Shown here in pieces: positions 1-12,879 of a stretch of 64,000 bases of DNA. The notes under the pieces are model-generated. The model searched no databases. It was not told the DNA's origin and saw only the letters and a list, made by a program, of their open reading frames with translations. How positions within the stretch are numbered: the first letter of the stretch is position 1; every line of letters begins with the position of its first letter. Source of the DNA: Rhodeus uyekii. Taxonomy: Eukaryota; Chordata; Actinopteri; Cypriniformes; Acheilognathidae. A program made the translations under genes and the position numbers. The DNA lies in contig JAWRVZ010000014.1 of NCBI GenBank assembly GCA_037043235.1, forward strand, positions 4,526,001 to 4,590,000. The letters run 5' to 3'.

Positions 1-1466
1 TAAAAATATTAATAATTAATTATGACAAGACAACCCCAGTTCAATTGAGCAAAAAAAAATAAAAAAATTCTTAACTGCTGTATTTAAATATCCAATTGAC
101 GTTATCTATTTAAATATGCACTAATTTGCATACATTTCTGGAATAAAGTCAGGTTTAAAATTCTTTACATTTTGATATCACTTTTTTATCAAATCAGAAA
201 ATACTGTCAACAGCCAGAGAAAAAAAATATATTTTCACCATAAATTGTTTTATTAATTTATTAGACAATGAAATGTTATATATAAAATGTAAATGTGAAC
301 AAACCCACCTTTGAAAATATGGATAGGAATAAAATTGTATGTAAGTACTACTGAAGTGGTGTGGAATAAAATACATATTTTTTACCTTAAAACATTAAAC
401 CAATAAAATCCAATGGTGTACTTATATAAACTGTTTTAAATAAAAAATAAAAACTTTTGCCAATTTTTTTTTTTTTTTTTTTTTGCTGCTTTCTTGAAAC
501 ATGTCATATTGTTCTTTCAAATCTTGATTTGAAATCTCAATTTCATTTAAATTATCTTTGAAAATGACTGAATAAAAACGTCAATCCAAATATACAAACA
601 GACACTCAAAATGCATGGAAGCACTTCACCAGTAACACAATGTTCTGCTCAGTTTGGTCTGAGTGGACTTCAAAGACCAAACCAGTTAATTCAAGGTCGA
701 ACCTAATTCATTGTCTGAAACTTATCCAAAGTTCCCTACACAGGAGACATCCTACCAAAGTATCAAACTTAATTAGTGCTCAACCCCCCTCAACCCTTTA
801 GATGAAAGAAGGTAATTTAACCTGTCTGAGACAGAACGAGAGCAAAATGTTGGACGCCTACACACCTGTGAGAGATTCCCAACGAGACCCAAAGCTCTGA
901 TCCAGTTAAAACCTGTCTATCCATCTCTCCCTTCCCCTCTCTCAATCTCTCCCCCTCTATCCTTTAATCCTTAGTCCTAAATGGTGATGACAGCTCAAAA
1001 CAGATTTGAAAGAATTCAGAAGATGAGAGAAAAATGAAGACAAATTTAACACAGTTGGAGCTTTTGTTGTTGCAGACATGTAATGTAATAGACCACACTG
1101 TTTATTCTGCATACTGTTAGATAAAAGCTGGGATTCTCATCGAGGTCAGCATCTCCCATAATCCTTTGCTGCGGGATGATAAACTGCTGTAGGGTGTTTC
1201 TAGAATACGTGGATGTAGTTTCTAGAATACTTGAGTGGGGAGTGGAGGATTCAGGGATGCTATATAGTCTCTTCAGGGCAGTTCAGCTTGTCATAACAAC
1301 TCACATTTTCATGCTCTTTTTCTTTCACTCTCTCCACCTCTCCCTCTCTTTTCCTCTGTATCTTGCTTCATGTCAGCCGTTAATTGTGTTTTGATGTTCT
1401 TGCAGACTTGTGATGGTGCTTCTACCCTTTCAAGCCCAAACACAGCAGAGAGTTGTCCATTCACAC

Positions 1467-1468
<2 letters not shown>

Positions 1469-1508
<40 letters not shown>
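1469..1508. repeat. (CA)n microsatellite
   Basis: An uninterrupted ACAC run followed by ATACACA. The Thr-His repeats in nearby frames come only from this run. Confidence 0.95.
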
Positions 1509-1798
1509 AAATGCAGTTGTCTCTTCAAATATACATCAAACCTACTGTCAGCTCACATACACGCAAGTCTGAATGCACTTTTGCATACATCCATATGTGA
1601 TAGTTCCATACAAATACATCTCGCTTTCTATTTTACTATTGTCGGTTAATATTTGTCTAGCTAATTTCCGATCATTTTCATCTATCTCTGTTTCTTTCCC
1701 AATTCCTGATCACATAGTTACCCCCCACCAGAAACACACAGACACAACCATTACAGAAAACTTTTTGCAATTTTTAATAAGAAAAAAAAAATCACTTA

Positions 1799-1893
1799 AT
1801 GTGATTTATAAGCTGTTTTCCTCATGGGGGCCAAAAAGATGTCCCCATAAGGACAAGAATTGCAGATATTGCCATCCTTGTGGTTTCCCAAGG
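1799..1893. repeat. Dispersed fish repeat, copy with adjoining CA tail
   Basis: Contains GTGATTTATAAGCTGTTTTCC, then GATGTCCCCATAAGGACAAG. The same blocks recur in reverse orientation near 8425-8545 (ACCCATGAGGAAAATAGATT and neighbours), so this is an interspersed repeat. The family name is not known to me. Confidence 0.55.
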
Positions 1894-1894
1894 A

Positions 1895-1936
<42 letters not shown>
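1894..1936. repeat. (CA)n microsatellite
   Basis: An ACAC run of about 40 bases directly after the dispersed repeat at 1799-1893, ending in AGAGAG. Confidence 0.95.
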
Positions 1937-1938
<2 letters not shown>

Positions 1939-2268
1939 AGCAACACACAGTCACTCAGTGCTTATGTCAGATGCAATGATGTCAGATGAGGTTTTTGCAT
2001 GTGAAATGTGTTCATGTCTTTAGTAATTCCCCAGCTCCTCTGCCCCTGACCCCACCTCGCACTGCTGTGGAAGTAAATATTTGCACGCAATCATGAACTG
2101 TTGAGGGTTGCCTGTGACACACAAGCCCTTGCTGCATTAAATATTAAACGCCTTAGATACAAGTAGAGAAGGGGAGAGAGAACTGGGAACACTGAAGATG
2201 CAAATGCCTTGTTTTAAGAGGATGCACAACGTTTACATGTATTTTAATGTTTATGTGTATATATACAA

Positions 2269-2500
2269 TACACTACCATTCAAAAGTGTTTGGTTGGTAT
2301 GATTTTTTTAAGTGTTTTTGAATGAAATCGTTAATGCTCACCAAAGGGTGCATTTACTTGATACAAATTAGAGTAAAAACAGTAATATTTCTTTCTGGAT
2401 TATTTTTTTTAAATAGAAATCTTTTGTATCATTATACACACAAAAGTTATATTTACGTCAAGTATATTTTGATAATAATTAAGGCATTGTTGCAAGAATT
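2269..2500 (+). repeat. Dispersed non-autonomous repeat, type A
   Basis: Starts CACTACCATTCAAAAGTGTT and contains TGCTCACCAAAGGGTGCATT and AAAAACAGTAATATTTC. These are the blocks of a very common fish interspersed repeat. Other copies or parts lie at 4740-5090, 15797-16052 (opposite strand) and 48495-48630. It is probably a hAT-type non-autonomous DNA element; the class is from memory. Confidence 0.6.
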
Positions 2501-4414
2501 GGCCCAAACATTTGAATGATAGTGCGCATAATTGTTGTGATCTCCAGACACCAGCCCAGTCACCTAACACTAGAATCCCTCCTGTCTTACACCTGCACGT
2601 ACTCACTGATCACCAGAATACTAACATGCCACTACCACATCAAGCACACAGCTCAGACTCACTCATGGTCTGGTCTCGACAGTCTCTACACGAAAGTGAA
2701 ACTACCCAACAACTCACAGTTATGTACCTACCTTCTTCATTGTCATCAAACTACTTATTCCTTCGGACTGTTAATCATCTTCATGCTCATCATCCATCTT
2801 CCAAAGACAAAGACTCATTAGTTAAATTTTGATTGTTCTTTGAACTTTATAACTATGTTATTCACACATCTGTTTGATGATTCAAAAGATCATCAATGTA
2901 TCGGTGAATAAAGACCCATGAAGTATTTTTCAAAAACAGCAATATGACCCTTTTAGTTGTTCAGTTAGGCCAATCTTAGGCTAATTATGTTAAGGGGTTC
3001 CTTCCATTTTCTTCCATGCCTTAGAGAACATCTTCTGGTCATCTCTCCTGTGTAATTCTGGAATTTCACTCTCTTGAACAAACTCTGGGGATTTCACCCC
3101 GAGTTCATTGCAGAGAGTGGAATTCCCGAATCTGTTCCAGTGAAAGAAATCTCAGTGCCGGTTCCAGCCCATGAGTCCACTCCCGCCCCAGAGTTCTGAG
3201 ACTGTAACAGGAGGATCCAAAAATCCCTGAAACAGTGTAACTACAGCTCTGGTCATGATGACTACAACTATTTTGTGTGTGAGGGCTGCAGATAAATATA
3301 TTTATGTGTTATGTGCATAATTGGTATATTATTATAATTATAACATGTATTAATTAAGTTTAAACGTCATGAAATTTAAAAATGTCTTCATATACTTTGA
3401 TGAATATATATATATATAGACACACACACACATGCATGTGCGTAAATGTGTAAATACGTATGTACCTATACACATCATACAGCAGTGGCATGGACATTTC
3501 CTCACTCTGTAATTTGACTGAGTAAATTGGAGTACTTCACACCTTCAAAAGAGCTACAGAACCTATTCAAGGGCAAAGTACCCACAGTTTCACAGTGGAA
3601 GCTGAGGCCACTTGTTACAAGGATCTATGGAACAAAAAAGGGAACAATCAGAATGTAGAGGTGAATCGCCTCATCACTGCACATTTGCCCAACACCAAAT
3701 ATTTCCAAGATCCTTTTAAAACTGAAATTTGTTCATGGTTTCATTAAAAAATAGCTCTCAACGCTTTCGTTGGAGGAGTAAATGCTTATAGCCTCTTATT
3801 TCATCACAGTGGGCTGAGTTCAAGTATCACAGTTTGGGTTTTAGTGCCGTGTTTTCACCAACCACCTACACGAAGACACGCTCATGCATACAGACCCTGT
3901 TAGGCACATGCACATACAGGTTCTCGAGGGAAGCTGAAGAGATGGAGAACACACTAGGGGATAGAGGCAGGTGTATTTTTAGCTGTGTGGTGCAAAAGAG
4001 TTAGCAGAGAGCTCTTGTCAATGCTAAGCAGGACATTTTATCCATCTGCTGTTATGTATTGGTGTGCGCGGTTGTGTATGTGTGTAGCTGAGTGCTTTCA
4101 AGTATAATTATCTCACATTACCTGTTCTGTAGTGTGAGGATGATCGCGGAGGAGAAAGTCTGTTCCAAAACCTAGTGAGCTGCCTTACTTCCTACTGCCT
4201 ATAAGCAGTATCCTAATTGAAACTAAGCATCATTATGAGGTGACAACGATAAATTGCTGAGGTCTCTGAACCACTGTGCTGTTAGTTTGTGGTAGGCGTT
4301 ACAATTTTGCCATATTAGCTAGTGGATTCCTGGGTGCACTCCCATTGGTAGTTGTTTCAATTCTTTTCTACTCATTTGCATGAACATTATTTACAACTCT
4401 CATTGTTTATATTT
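2501..4414. other. No gene recognised
   Basis: Two overlapping open frames near 2512-2832 lack any family signature and are not supported. A short TA/CA tract lies at about 3402-3433. Otherwise unremarkable sequence. Confidence 0.5.
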
Positions 4415-4562
4415 TTTCATTTGGCAGATACAGTACTTTTATCCAAAGCAACTCACATTGCATACAAGGAACACATTGAATCAGTTCTTGCTTTCGCTGG
4501 GATCGAACCAATGACCTTGGCATTGTAAACACCAATGCTCTACTGATTGAGCTACATTGATG
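4415..4562 (-). mobile_element. tRNA-headed SINE, minus strand
   Basis: On the minus strand it reads as a tRNA-like head (GTAGCTCAATCAGTAGAGCA, then GGTCATTGGTTCGATCCCAG as box B), followed by a tail ending in GTTGCTTTGGATAAAAGTAC. This A-box/B-box plus tail design matches cyprinid tRNA-derived SINEs such as HAmo-type elements. Related pieces sit at 25610, 28010 and 60620. Confidence 0.7.
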
Positions 4563-4739
4563 TTCTAATGATTTTCTATTGTTATGTCATTTTCAGTGTG
4601 AACATCCCTTTGGTGCATATAATGCAAATATAGCTTGTCATACAAATGTAAACTGTATTTTGTACCAATAGAACTCAAATATTTAATGTGTAATGGTAAT
4701 GTTAAGTTTTTTTATGTTCAACACTGCTTAAATAATTGA

Positions 4740-5090
4740 TAGCCTATATTTTATCACAAATATAGTAAAATATATAATATTGTGAAATAACATTGCTAAT
4801 TTAAAGAAATTATTTTATATTTTAATACAATTTAAAATGTAATTTATTCCTGTTATGACAACTTAATTTTCAGTATCAGTAACCGTCAGTATTCAGTTTT
4901 CAGTGGCACATGATCCTTCATGAATTATTCCAACATTTATTATTATTATTATTATTAATGTAAAAAAAAAAAACGATTCTGCTGCTTAATGTTTTTATGT
5001 TTAATGTTTTTAAACATTTATTTAAAACATAAATAATTTCTAACTTTAAATGTCTTTAGTGTCTTTTGATTAAAAAGAAAAGAAGAGTAA
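4740..5090 (+). repeat. Dispersed repeat type A, second copy
   Basis: Carries later blocks of the same family as 2269-2500: AATTTATTCCTGTTATGACA, GTGGCACATGATCCTTCATG, (ATT)n, and GTCTTTAGTGTCTTTTGATT. It is diverged and interrupted. Confidence 0.6.
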
Positions 5091-5099
5091 AAGATTAAT

Positions 5100-6385
5100 G
5101 TAAATGTTCTCTCTGCTAAATTAAATAACTTAGTTTTAGGTGTAAATGGGATCAGGTTTCAATCTTTTACTTACATCCCATTAGAAACATTCAATTTTTT
5201 TCTGGATCTGTGGAACTGCTTTCTAAATTAATAATGCATGCAGTACTGCCTTAAAATTAGGAAAAAGATTTGGTATCTTAGGAGGGAGCAAAACATTTTG
5301 TGCCTATTTTGAAATACATATTTGGATAAATGTCCTGGCACACACACAAACTGAAACAGCAGCAAGTGTGCGTGCACACCTGCTCTTCCCTCGCTGTGCT
5401 TAGACATATTTGCACATGCCTGTTAGCTCAACGTTTCGTGCCAGTTCACAGCTGTCATAATCGAGTCACCTTTTCTGCCAAATCAATCTCTCCACAGTCC
5501 TTTATTCCTAACACTTCCTCACTTCTGCAGCATTTACACACCCATTTAATGCTCTGTGCATGCCGAGACAATAGACCTGGCGCTGATGTAGACAGGAAGC
5601 GGCACAATTCAAAGTTACAAATCTCTCCCAGCTGACAAATGTGTTAATTGCTTTTCCACAATCCACTGCTGTTGCTGGACAAAGTTCAGTTGTGTATTTG
5701 TGCGGGTAAATGTGTGGCAGGAATTGTTTTTCATGTGTATGTGCGTGTTTTCTTCTTTTATCTACCAGCAAGGCCCAACCCAGAAGCTTGTGACATGCCT
5801 GGACCAGACAGCCCTCCCAATTCAACACTTGCCAGAATATCTATATGGCATGAATGTACAATCAGGCCGCTGGTTCCTCTCCAGAAAGCTCTAACAGAAA
5901 TCAATAGTCATTCCCAGAGCTGATTATACAAAAGATCCCCACAATCCTCTTTGCAATTCCAATGCTTTCAGACCACTAGGCCTCAGTGCGTGAATTTGTC
6001 CTTCCCACCTGACAGGGACGTTAGTGATGACAGAACAATTGACATCTTCTTCATCTGCATGCAGTGTATGAAAAGGCAAATCTTTGCATCATATTCTGTT
6101 TTATTAGATGAGCTTGAATGACCTTGCTTTGGTGATGAAAATAAAGAAGTCAGTGCAGATGTGGAGAAATGCACCTGTGCTTGTCTCTGTAGACTAAGTG
6201 GGTTTGCATTGATTGAGAGGGAGGCACAATCTATAGCTGTGTCAGTGCCTGGCAAGGACAGAGTGAGCAGAACACACACGGGTGTGTGTGGATGACGGAT
6301 AGACACAACATAGTTTTAGTTTCAGTAAAACTCGATGATGTTCAGTTTAATCATTGCCAGAGAGGTGATAGGAAGCTTGGGAACA
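5100..6385. other. No gene or repeat recognised
   Basis: Open frames at 5330-5923 and 5983-6306 overlap on both strands, lack motifs and have no splice-framed context. Treated as chance. Confidence 0.45.
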
Positions 6386-6390
6386 CCTAA

Positions 6391-6480
6391 TAACCCTGTT
6401 ATCATTTACTCACCGCATGTTTTTCTGAACTAATGATGGTTTTCTTTCTTCTGCGGAGAACAAAAGAAGATATTGTTTCA
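6391..6480 (+). repeat. Fragment of a fish MITE-type repeat
   Basis: ATCATTTACTCACCGCATGT followed by TTTCTTTCTTCTGCGGAGAACAAAAGAAGATATT resembles one arm of a widespread palindromic fish repeat. Only one arm is visible. Identified from memory of the family. Confidence 0.45.
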
Positions 6481-7432
6481 GCAGTTTTTTGTCCAGTTAT
6501 GAAAATGAATGAGGAACTTCCAAGGTAATAATATATAAAGTGGTACAAACTTAATCAATATGACTGGTGTATTCATAAATTTTTTTTTTTTGTCTACACA
6601 AAGTAGCCTTTACACTCACGAATCTCACACCTCACACAACCACATCATGATGGTTGAGGATGTTGTTGCCATATTAGATGGTGACTTAAAAAAAAAAAAT
6701 ATATAAATAGATTCTTTGACATTTTCATCTACACACTACGGTTAAAATGTTTAATTGGTTTTGATAGAAGTCTCTTGTACTCTTAGAAGAATGTTTTCTA
6801 GAACCTTAAAGGGCTCTGTCAGATGCTTTTCAGGGGTTCCCACCATGGGACCATCCCACCATTTTTGTATTTAGTTTTATTGGAAAATTTTGATATTTAA
6901 ATTTAATTTTGGATTTAATTGATTTTTTAAATTTGATTAAACTTTGTTAAATGGCTTTTAAACATACTTTATCACTAGGCAAATAGCCATTCTCTAGATT
7001 TTTTTAAAGATAACACCACCGAACTTAACTTAAACTGTGGTAAATAATTGTTGCTTGAATATTTTACAAGAATCCTCCATGCAGTTCACAATCTTTTTCC
7101 TACAACAGTGCTGGATAAATGTAATCATTAATCATAAAAAAATACGTTGTTTTAACTGTTATATACTTTTGATTGCCACTGTTCCTTGTTTAAAATAACA
7201 CTTTTAATGAGCTTTTAGTAGTACAACAGTTAAAACATCAGCAGCCAGTATGCTTTTTACATGCTTTTGGTGACAAACGATGAAGCATCACAATAAAGAT
7301 AGTTAAAAACATGCAGATGTTCAGTTTAGTTTTAAGATTAGTAAGACTATTTTTTAAAAGTTCTAGTGCCTGTTTAGAAAGGAATGATTCTCCAGTATTT
7401 TTTCCACCTCATGTAGACAGGGCTCTGAGAAC

Positions 7433-7474
7433 AGGTAACAGGTCACAGGTCATAGGTCATAGGTCATAGGTCTC
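7433..7474 (+). repeat. Six-unit 7-bp tandem array of AGGTCA-type hexamers (DR1 spacing)
   Basis: Six consecutive 7-bp units: AGGTAAC, AGGTCAC, three AGGTCAT, and AGGTCTC. Each hexamer is followed by a single base, so every adjacent pair has the direct-repeat-1 layout bound by RXR/PPAR, HNF4 and COUP-TF nuclear receptors. It may equally be a plain short tandem repeat. It lies 17.5 kb upstream of epha6. Confidence 0.8.
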
Positions 7475-8424
7475 TTCTACAGGATGCCAATGATGATTTA
7501 TCCTGGAAAACATATATTTTCTCAAAATGGGGCATAAATAAATGTTATTTATATTGGTTCATTGCTCTGTCCCCCTTTCTCTCTCTTTCTCTTTCACTCT
7601 CTCACACTTGTCATTGGACATGAATTTTAATCAGCATTCCACTGCTGTTAGTTATGGCCAGTGAATTTTAAAAGTCAATTCAAAATTACATATTTTGAGG
7701 ATTATTTCTATGGCCCTAGGTTATCTTTTGGCAGGGAAAGTTAGTGAGTTGTAATAGCAGTTCACAAGTACGGCTGGCAGTCATACGATTAGTCCCCAAA
7801 TTCACTTTGTGTAGTTGAACAGAAGTGCCTGACCCCATATCAGTTTACCAGTTGGCACAGACCAACTAGGTTCAGCACTGGAAAAGCTTGAACAGTGTGT
7901 AGATTAGCACTGAAAACACTCAATGAAAGTACTACATTTGAATCCCAAGGAGTAAGCAATGTGACTTGTATTTACCTTATGCTATGAAATTAACAAGAGA
8001 CCATTCTTAAGATTAAATGATTATGTGTTCTTCTGATATGTTCATAGCTGACTTGGTTTGTTTCTAATTATATCCAATGGTTTGTACACATTTTTATCTG
8101 GGGATTTAAATAGCTTTTCATTTATTTTGTCGCTCCAGATGCCTGAATTTTGAACAAATATGTTGGTCTAAATGGTTCATCTGCAAAAAGAGAAAAGACG
8201 CAAACGTTATTTTCTTTGAACAACTTAAAATCACCTATGACATGTAGAGTTTCACAAGTTGATGAAAAAAATTATTTTTTAACTGAAAATGAAGAATAAT
8301 GGGGAGAGTGTCAACAAGGTCAATAACAATATGATTTCTATCTTTCATTTACTAAAAACATTGTTTAAATATATTTGACTCATTTAATGACGAGTGTGTG
8401 TGTGTTTGTGTTAGGGGGATGTTC

Positions 8425-8600
8425 GAAGGACATCATGGGGACAAAATGCCCGACAAAGACAGCGATATCCCAAATATTTGAACTTGTGGGTGGGTATTTT
8501 TTGGTACCCATGAGGAAAATAGATTATAAATCATAAATAATTATGCTTTTTCATGTACAAATGTTTGTTTTCTACAATAGTTTAGGAGTAGGGATACAAT
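8425..8600. repeat. Dispersed fish repeat, second copy (inverted relative to 1799)
   Basis: GGACATCATGGGGACAAAAT, then GGTACCCATGAGGAAAATAG and ATTATAAATCAT, are the reverse-complement blocks of 1799-1893. A short GT run precedes it. Confidence 0.5.
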
Positions 8601-8609
8601 CAAATTAGT

Positions 8610-10870
8610 CTCAGGTTACCATTGTAAACATGGTTCCCTGAGATGAGGAAATTAGATGCTTCAGCCCCTATGGGTCGCTATGGGGATTACCTCCAGAATG
8701 ACAAATGCCTGAAGCATTAATCCAACCACGACAATACATTTTACATTGACCGGTAGCCGCCTATGACATCACCACAGGTGCGACTTGTGAGGCACAAAAG
8801 AGGCACAAAAGAGGCACCTGAACAGTATATAATCCACTTATCTGAAGGAGACGCATACAGGAAGGCCCGAAGCATGGCAAAGGGATGCACATCTTGTTCC
8901 CTGTTCTCAGGGAGCCATGGTTGAAATGGTAATCTGAGACGTTCCCTTTCGAAAGGGAACTCAACACAGCGGCCCCTAGGTGTTGCTATGGGAAATGGAA
9001 TACCAAAACGCTGTAATGCTGAGGGGCATAACTGCACTTAATTGGCAAAAGCCAGCAGTAAATGACCCCCAGGGAAACTCTGCCAGTGACCTGCGGTGAC
9101 CCGGACAGGGGCTACTACAGAACGGAGATCTCAAGGCAATGAGTTGAGGCCTAAAAGTCAGAAGGAGTACAGGAGACCCTCCAGCTTAGGACTGAGCCTG
9201 TGAAGCGAAGGCCTAGAGCTGTACCTGCTAGTTCAACAATGCTAGATGCTGCTGAGCTCTTAGGAGTGGCTGGGCTAGTGTCCATGATTTTGCAGCTGTT
9301 TTCCTAGTCCACAGAACTCAACACTTGAGGAGAGCAAGGGGGATCAGAGGAACCACTTTTCTTACAAGCAGAGCTCACCAGAGCAGAGGCCATATCTCTT
9401 GGCCTGCCTACGCTCGTACAGCCAAGTCTAGCTCAGGAGTCAAGAGGTGACTCCACTACCCTTGTGCTGACCCAAGTCACTCGGGTTGTAACAAGAACTG
9501 AGGTGCAGTGCCACTTTGCTCAAGGAAGCGTGGCCTAACCTGCCAAAGGGTACACTCTCGAGATGAGAGGGGGCAGAATCTCTTTTACTTCACCAAGAAT
9601 GCAGCTGGGGCTCTCAGAGAGGCCTGATGATACCGTTATGCGTCGGACAAGAGGAGGTAAGTAACTTTATTTCTTCACCTATCACTTGAGGGTCGTGACA
9701 GAGCAGAGCTCCGTTACCACCACCTCCTTCTCTATAGAAGCCAGGTCTGTGGTGTGGAGCAGCTCAGTGACCACCTTAGCAGGAAGCCCCTGACACTGGT
9801 CTAGGTCTTTCAGCAGGTCCGCCTGGTACGCCTGCAGCACTGCAACACAAGGCTGAACTGGCTTGATCCGCTGCCGCGTATGCTCTGCTATTCAGGCACG
9901 ATGTTTGACGCAGCGTTTGACATGGCATGGGTGGCGTCTTCTTCATAGAAGCCTCGCCCACCGAGAGATAGCTTGCCAGCATCTCTTCAATTGGAGGCAT
10001 CTTTGCATAACCATGCTCTTGCACTCCCTTCACATCAGCTTAATTCGCATAATTCTGGTGGATGCATGCAGAGCATGGCTTTCCCATAATCTCCACACCT
10101 TGGTGTGGAGCTCAGGGAGAGGGAAGGGCAGCACAAGGCTGTCATTTTATTGCTCGCCAAGGGGTGGTCAAATTCCATGTGCTTCCATGGGAGCATGAGC
10201 CAAAGTTGCCAGCAGCTCGTCATATTTTGGACAGGCAGGCTGTGAGTAATCAAAGAGATCTTCAACATAAACAGCCCGCTGCTTGTCTAGGTTTTTGAGG
10301 AGCACGCTCACCTGCGAAGAGGAGAAGGAGAACGAATCCTCTTGCGGAAGCCCCCTCTCGTCATCGTCCGACAGCTGAGAGAAAAACACTCTCACTAACT
10401 CACCGGTAAGCCCAATCTGTTTTGAAGATGGCTGTTCAAACTCACTCATGAAAATGGACAAATGTGGACTTCCTCAGAAGCCCAGCAGATTCCCAGATTC
10501 TCCTCACCTAAGCATTTATTTCTTTCATAAAACACATCTAGTGTGCACCATCGGGTGTCAGAAAATGCTGACATGGATGAACACAAAGAAAGTGGTTTTC
10601 TTTGCTGGCCATCGTAGCAAACAATGCTTCAAAAAGAGCTGTCTCCTGAAGATCAGAAAGAGGATTATGTACTGTTCAGGTGCTTCTTTTATACCTGCAG
10701 TTGCACCTGTGGTGACATCATAAGGAGCTGCCGGCAAATGTCAAGGTCATTGTTGTAGTTGGATTAAAATTTCAGACATGTGTCATACCGGAGGTATTCA
10801 CAACATCAACCCCTAGGGGCCGCAGCATTGAGTTAACTTTCAAAAGGGAAATACAGTTTGCACAGAATAA
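8610..10870 (-). mobile_element. DIRS-like tyrosine-recombinase retroelement remnant
   Basis: Both edges carry related sequence in inverse orientation: TTCCCTGAGATGAGG and GCCCCTATGGG near 8630-8680, against CCCCTAGGGGCCGCAG and CTTTCAAAAGGGAA near 10810-10850. Inverted termini fit DIRS elements. Between them, on the minus strand, is a broken DIRS-type ORF1 (see 9776-10461). No reverse transcriptase or recombinase is visible, so the copy is internally deleted. An internal copy of the GGGAACTCAACACAG motif near 8957-8970 suggests rearrangement. Confidence 0.65.
9776..10461 (-). pseudogene. Broken DIRS ORF1 (gag-like) fragment
   Basis: On the minus strand from 10461 downward, frames read a gag-like N-terminal part with SQLSDDDE and KYDELLATLAHAP. 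After frame changes comes GVQEHGYAKMPPIEEMLASYL, then a stretch like the Ala-rich ORF1 core (NSRAYAAADQASSA). I recognise the order GYxxMPxxEExLASYLS as typical of fish DIRS ORF1. It is split over at least two frames and is not functional. Confidence 0.65.
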
Positions 10871-10919
10871 AATTCACTATGTCTATGCATACCTAAATCC
10901 ATAAATCATGGGAACCCAA

Positions 10920-10949
10920 TTTGTGTGTGCGTGTGTGTGTGTGTGTGTT
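10920..10949. repeat. (GT)n microsatellite
   Basis: A short GTGTGT run with one CG interruption, just after the DIRS-like remnant. Confidence 0.85.
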
Positions 10950-12860
10950 TTCTCTAAAAGAAAGAAAGTCAAATGAAATATATAAATAAATAAACTGAAA
11001 ATCTAAATACATTTTTACCTAACTCATTTAGAATTCATAATGTTTGCAAAAAACTAATATTTTTACTCTAAAAATATATATTTTAGAATGTTTTGGGGAA
11101 AAATGAATACAATTTAGGCATACTCACAGATACTTATAGTGTAAGGATAATGTCTTATTACATTTCTGTTCTTAATAAATAAATCTTAATATATATATAA
11201 ATCTAAAATACAAAGGGTATATCTAATACTGTACCTACAAGATCTAACAGTACATCTAAAGGTGCATCGACAAGAACTTGCAATGTGTTTTAAACTAGAT
11301 TATAAAAAATATTTATTGTGAACACTCATATGTCATTCATGAGCCAAGATACAGATGATGAAAGAATAAGGTGTCAGGGAGGTGCTGAAGTGGTAGAGAA
11401 GGTCATTTAAACCTCTTCTCACCCAGAACAGGTGTTGTTTTAAGAATCCTCTGAATGTTGAGTGGCCGTATCCTCCCCACCAGGCTGGTTGCTTGTAATT
11501 AAAACTGCCCATAAAAAATCTACCGCTCACCTCTACTCCCATTTCCTCCTCTGCTTTCTCTCCTCCCCTCATTTATACTCTATTCCTCCCTCTCTTTTTC
11601 TCCCAGCTTGAGTTCAGGAAAGGAGGAAAACATGTGCTTGAGCTGTCAATGGCTGAAGAAGCAGATTGGAGCTCAGTGTCGTGCTGTGTGGGGGGAAACT
11701 GAGGCAAAGTGTACAGCCTGCTGGGGAACACAAGGTGGCAGACCCAGGGGTCCACCAGGATCATAACCCATATTGGGGGGAAAGGCTGGTTCCAGCTCCA
11801 TAGCTGTGGCCATTTCTGGAAGTGAGATGACAACATTAGTGTATACTGCTGGGTTGTATGTCTTTGGCTCTATGTCTGTCTGCGTGTTTGAGTCTCAGTT
11901 TCCGATCAATATTATTGACTGTGCACCCCTGCAAGGACACTAATGATGCTTTTATTGTCATTTCTAAAAGGGAAGCTTCTCTCGATTATAAAAAAAATGG
12001 GTCTTTTCCAGCAACTTGTTTACAGTTTGTCCTTTGTAAACCCCCTCAGGCCTTAACAAGTTTAAACTAAAACTTTGTACCAATTAACTTTTAGCAAGCT
12101 ATGATCTTTCAATTTGCACTTTATCATGAATCCATTGCTTTGTACTTGGGCTTTTTTCTCTTTTTTTCAAGCTAACAGGTCAATTCTAAGTTGCTTCCCC
12201 TGTCAGGTAGTGAGAGATGGAATATGGTGATGATAAGCATATACGCTGTAGTAACAGTGGGACAGATGCAGAGTGTGCATCATGTTTCTAATGGGACAAT
12301 TAGAGGAACATTTGGAGACAGATGCAGAGTGTAGCCATGAACCTGATACAACCTCTATCTGATGATGGATTGAATAGAGAGAGAAATGAATCTCTCATCT
12401 ACTCACCACACTGTTTAGCGCTTTGATATATTTGCACGCTTTGACATTGAGCCTTTACAGTGACGACACGGCTAGACTCAAGGCCTTTGCCTTTGTCCGG
12501 TACAGATTAGTGTGCACAATTATTACAAAATGACCCAGATGTTGTCATCACTGCATGAAATAGATCTTAAGATGCACACATGCAATAGCCTTATTCATTC
12601 CAAATGAGTAAATCATTCAAGTAAGTCTGTAGTCGTTTAAGGTAGAGGTCTGTTCACTGACTACCTGATATATGTTACACACAAAAAAGGCTTTAAAATG
12701 TTTGTAAGGTTAGAGGAGTAAAAAGGTTCAGAGATGAAGGACAAAGAAGGGTTGGCGAGAAATCAAAACTTTATTCTTAAGCTTTAATATACAACTAGAT
12801 ACAAAATGACAAGACTGAAGTGTGAGTCTCTCTTCCTTCTCCCAGGTCTGCGGGACACTT
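10950..12860. other. No gene recognised
   Basis: AT-rich and mixed unique-looking sequence. A short duplication, GACAGATGCAGAGTGT, occurs twice (about 12261 and 12318). The small frames at 11333-11836 are unsupported. Confidence 0.45.
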
Positions 12861-12879
12861 ATTTAGTCTCTCCACCAAT

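Larger units (their letters stand above)
1..2260. other. Intergenic AT-rich DNA, no gene seen
   Basis: AT-rich sequence with a T run at about 462-484 and two CA microsatellites (listed separately). The short open frames here are chance or cross the CA repeats. No coding signature, splice-framed exon or RNA gene is recognised. Confidence 0.6.

Noticed and set aside
1370..1989. Frames with Thr-His repeats near the CA microsatellites
   Set aside because: Products of CA dinucleotide runs.
2512..2832. Two overlapping plus-strand frames of about 100 codons
   Set aside because: No similarity to a known family, different frames over the same bases, no splice or promoter context.
4470..4560. tRNA-like sequence with box A and box B
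   Set aside because: It is the head of a SINE with the usual tail, not a functional tRNA gene; the acceptor pairing is not intact.
7433..7474. CRISPR-like short direct repeats
   Set aside because: 7-bp units with 1-bp spacing in a vertebrate sequence; a tandem repeat, not a spacer array.
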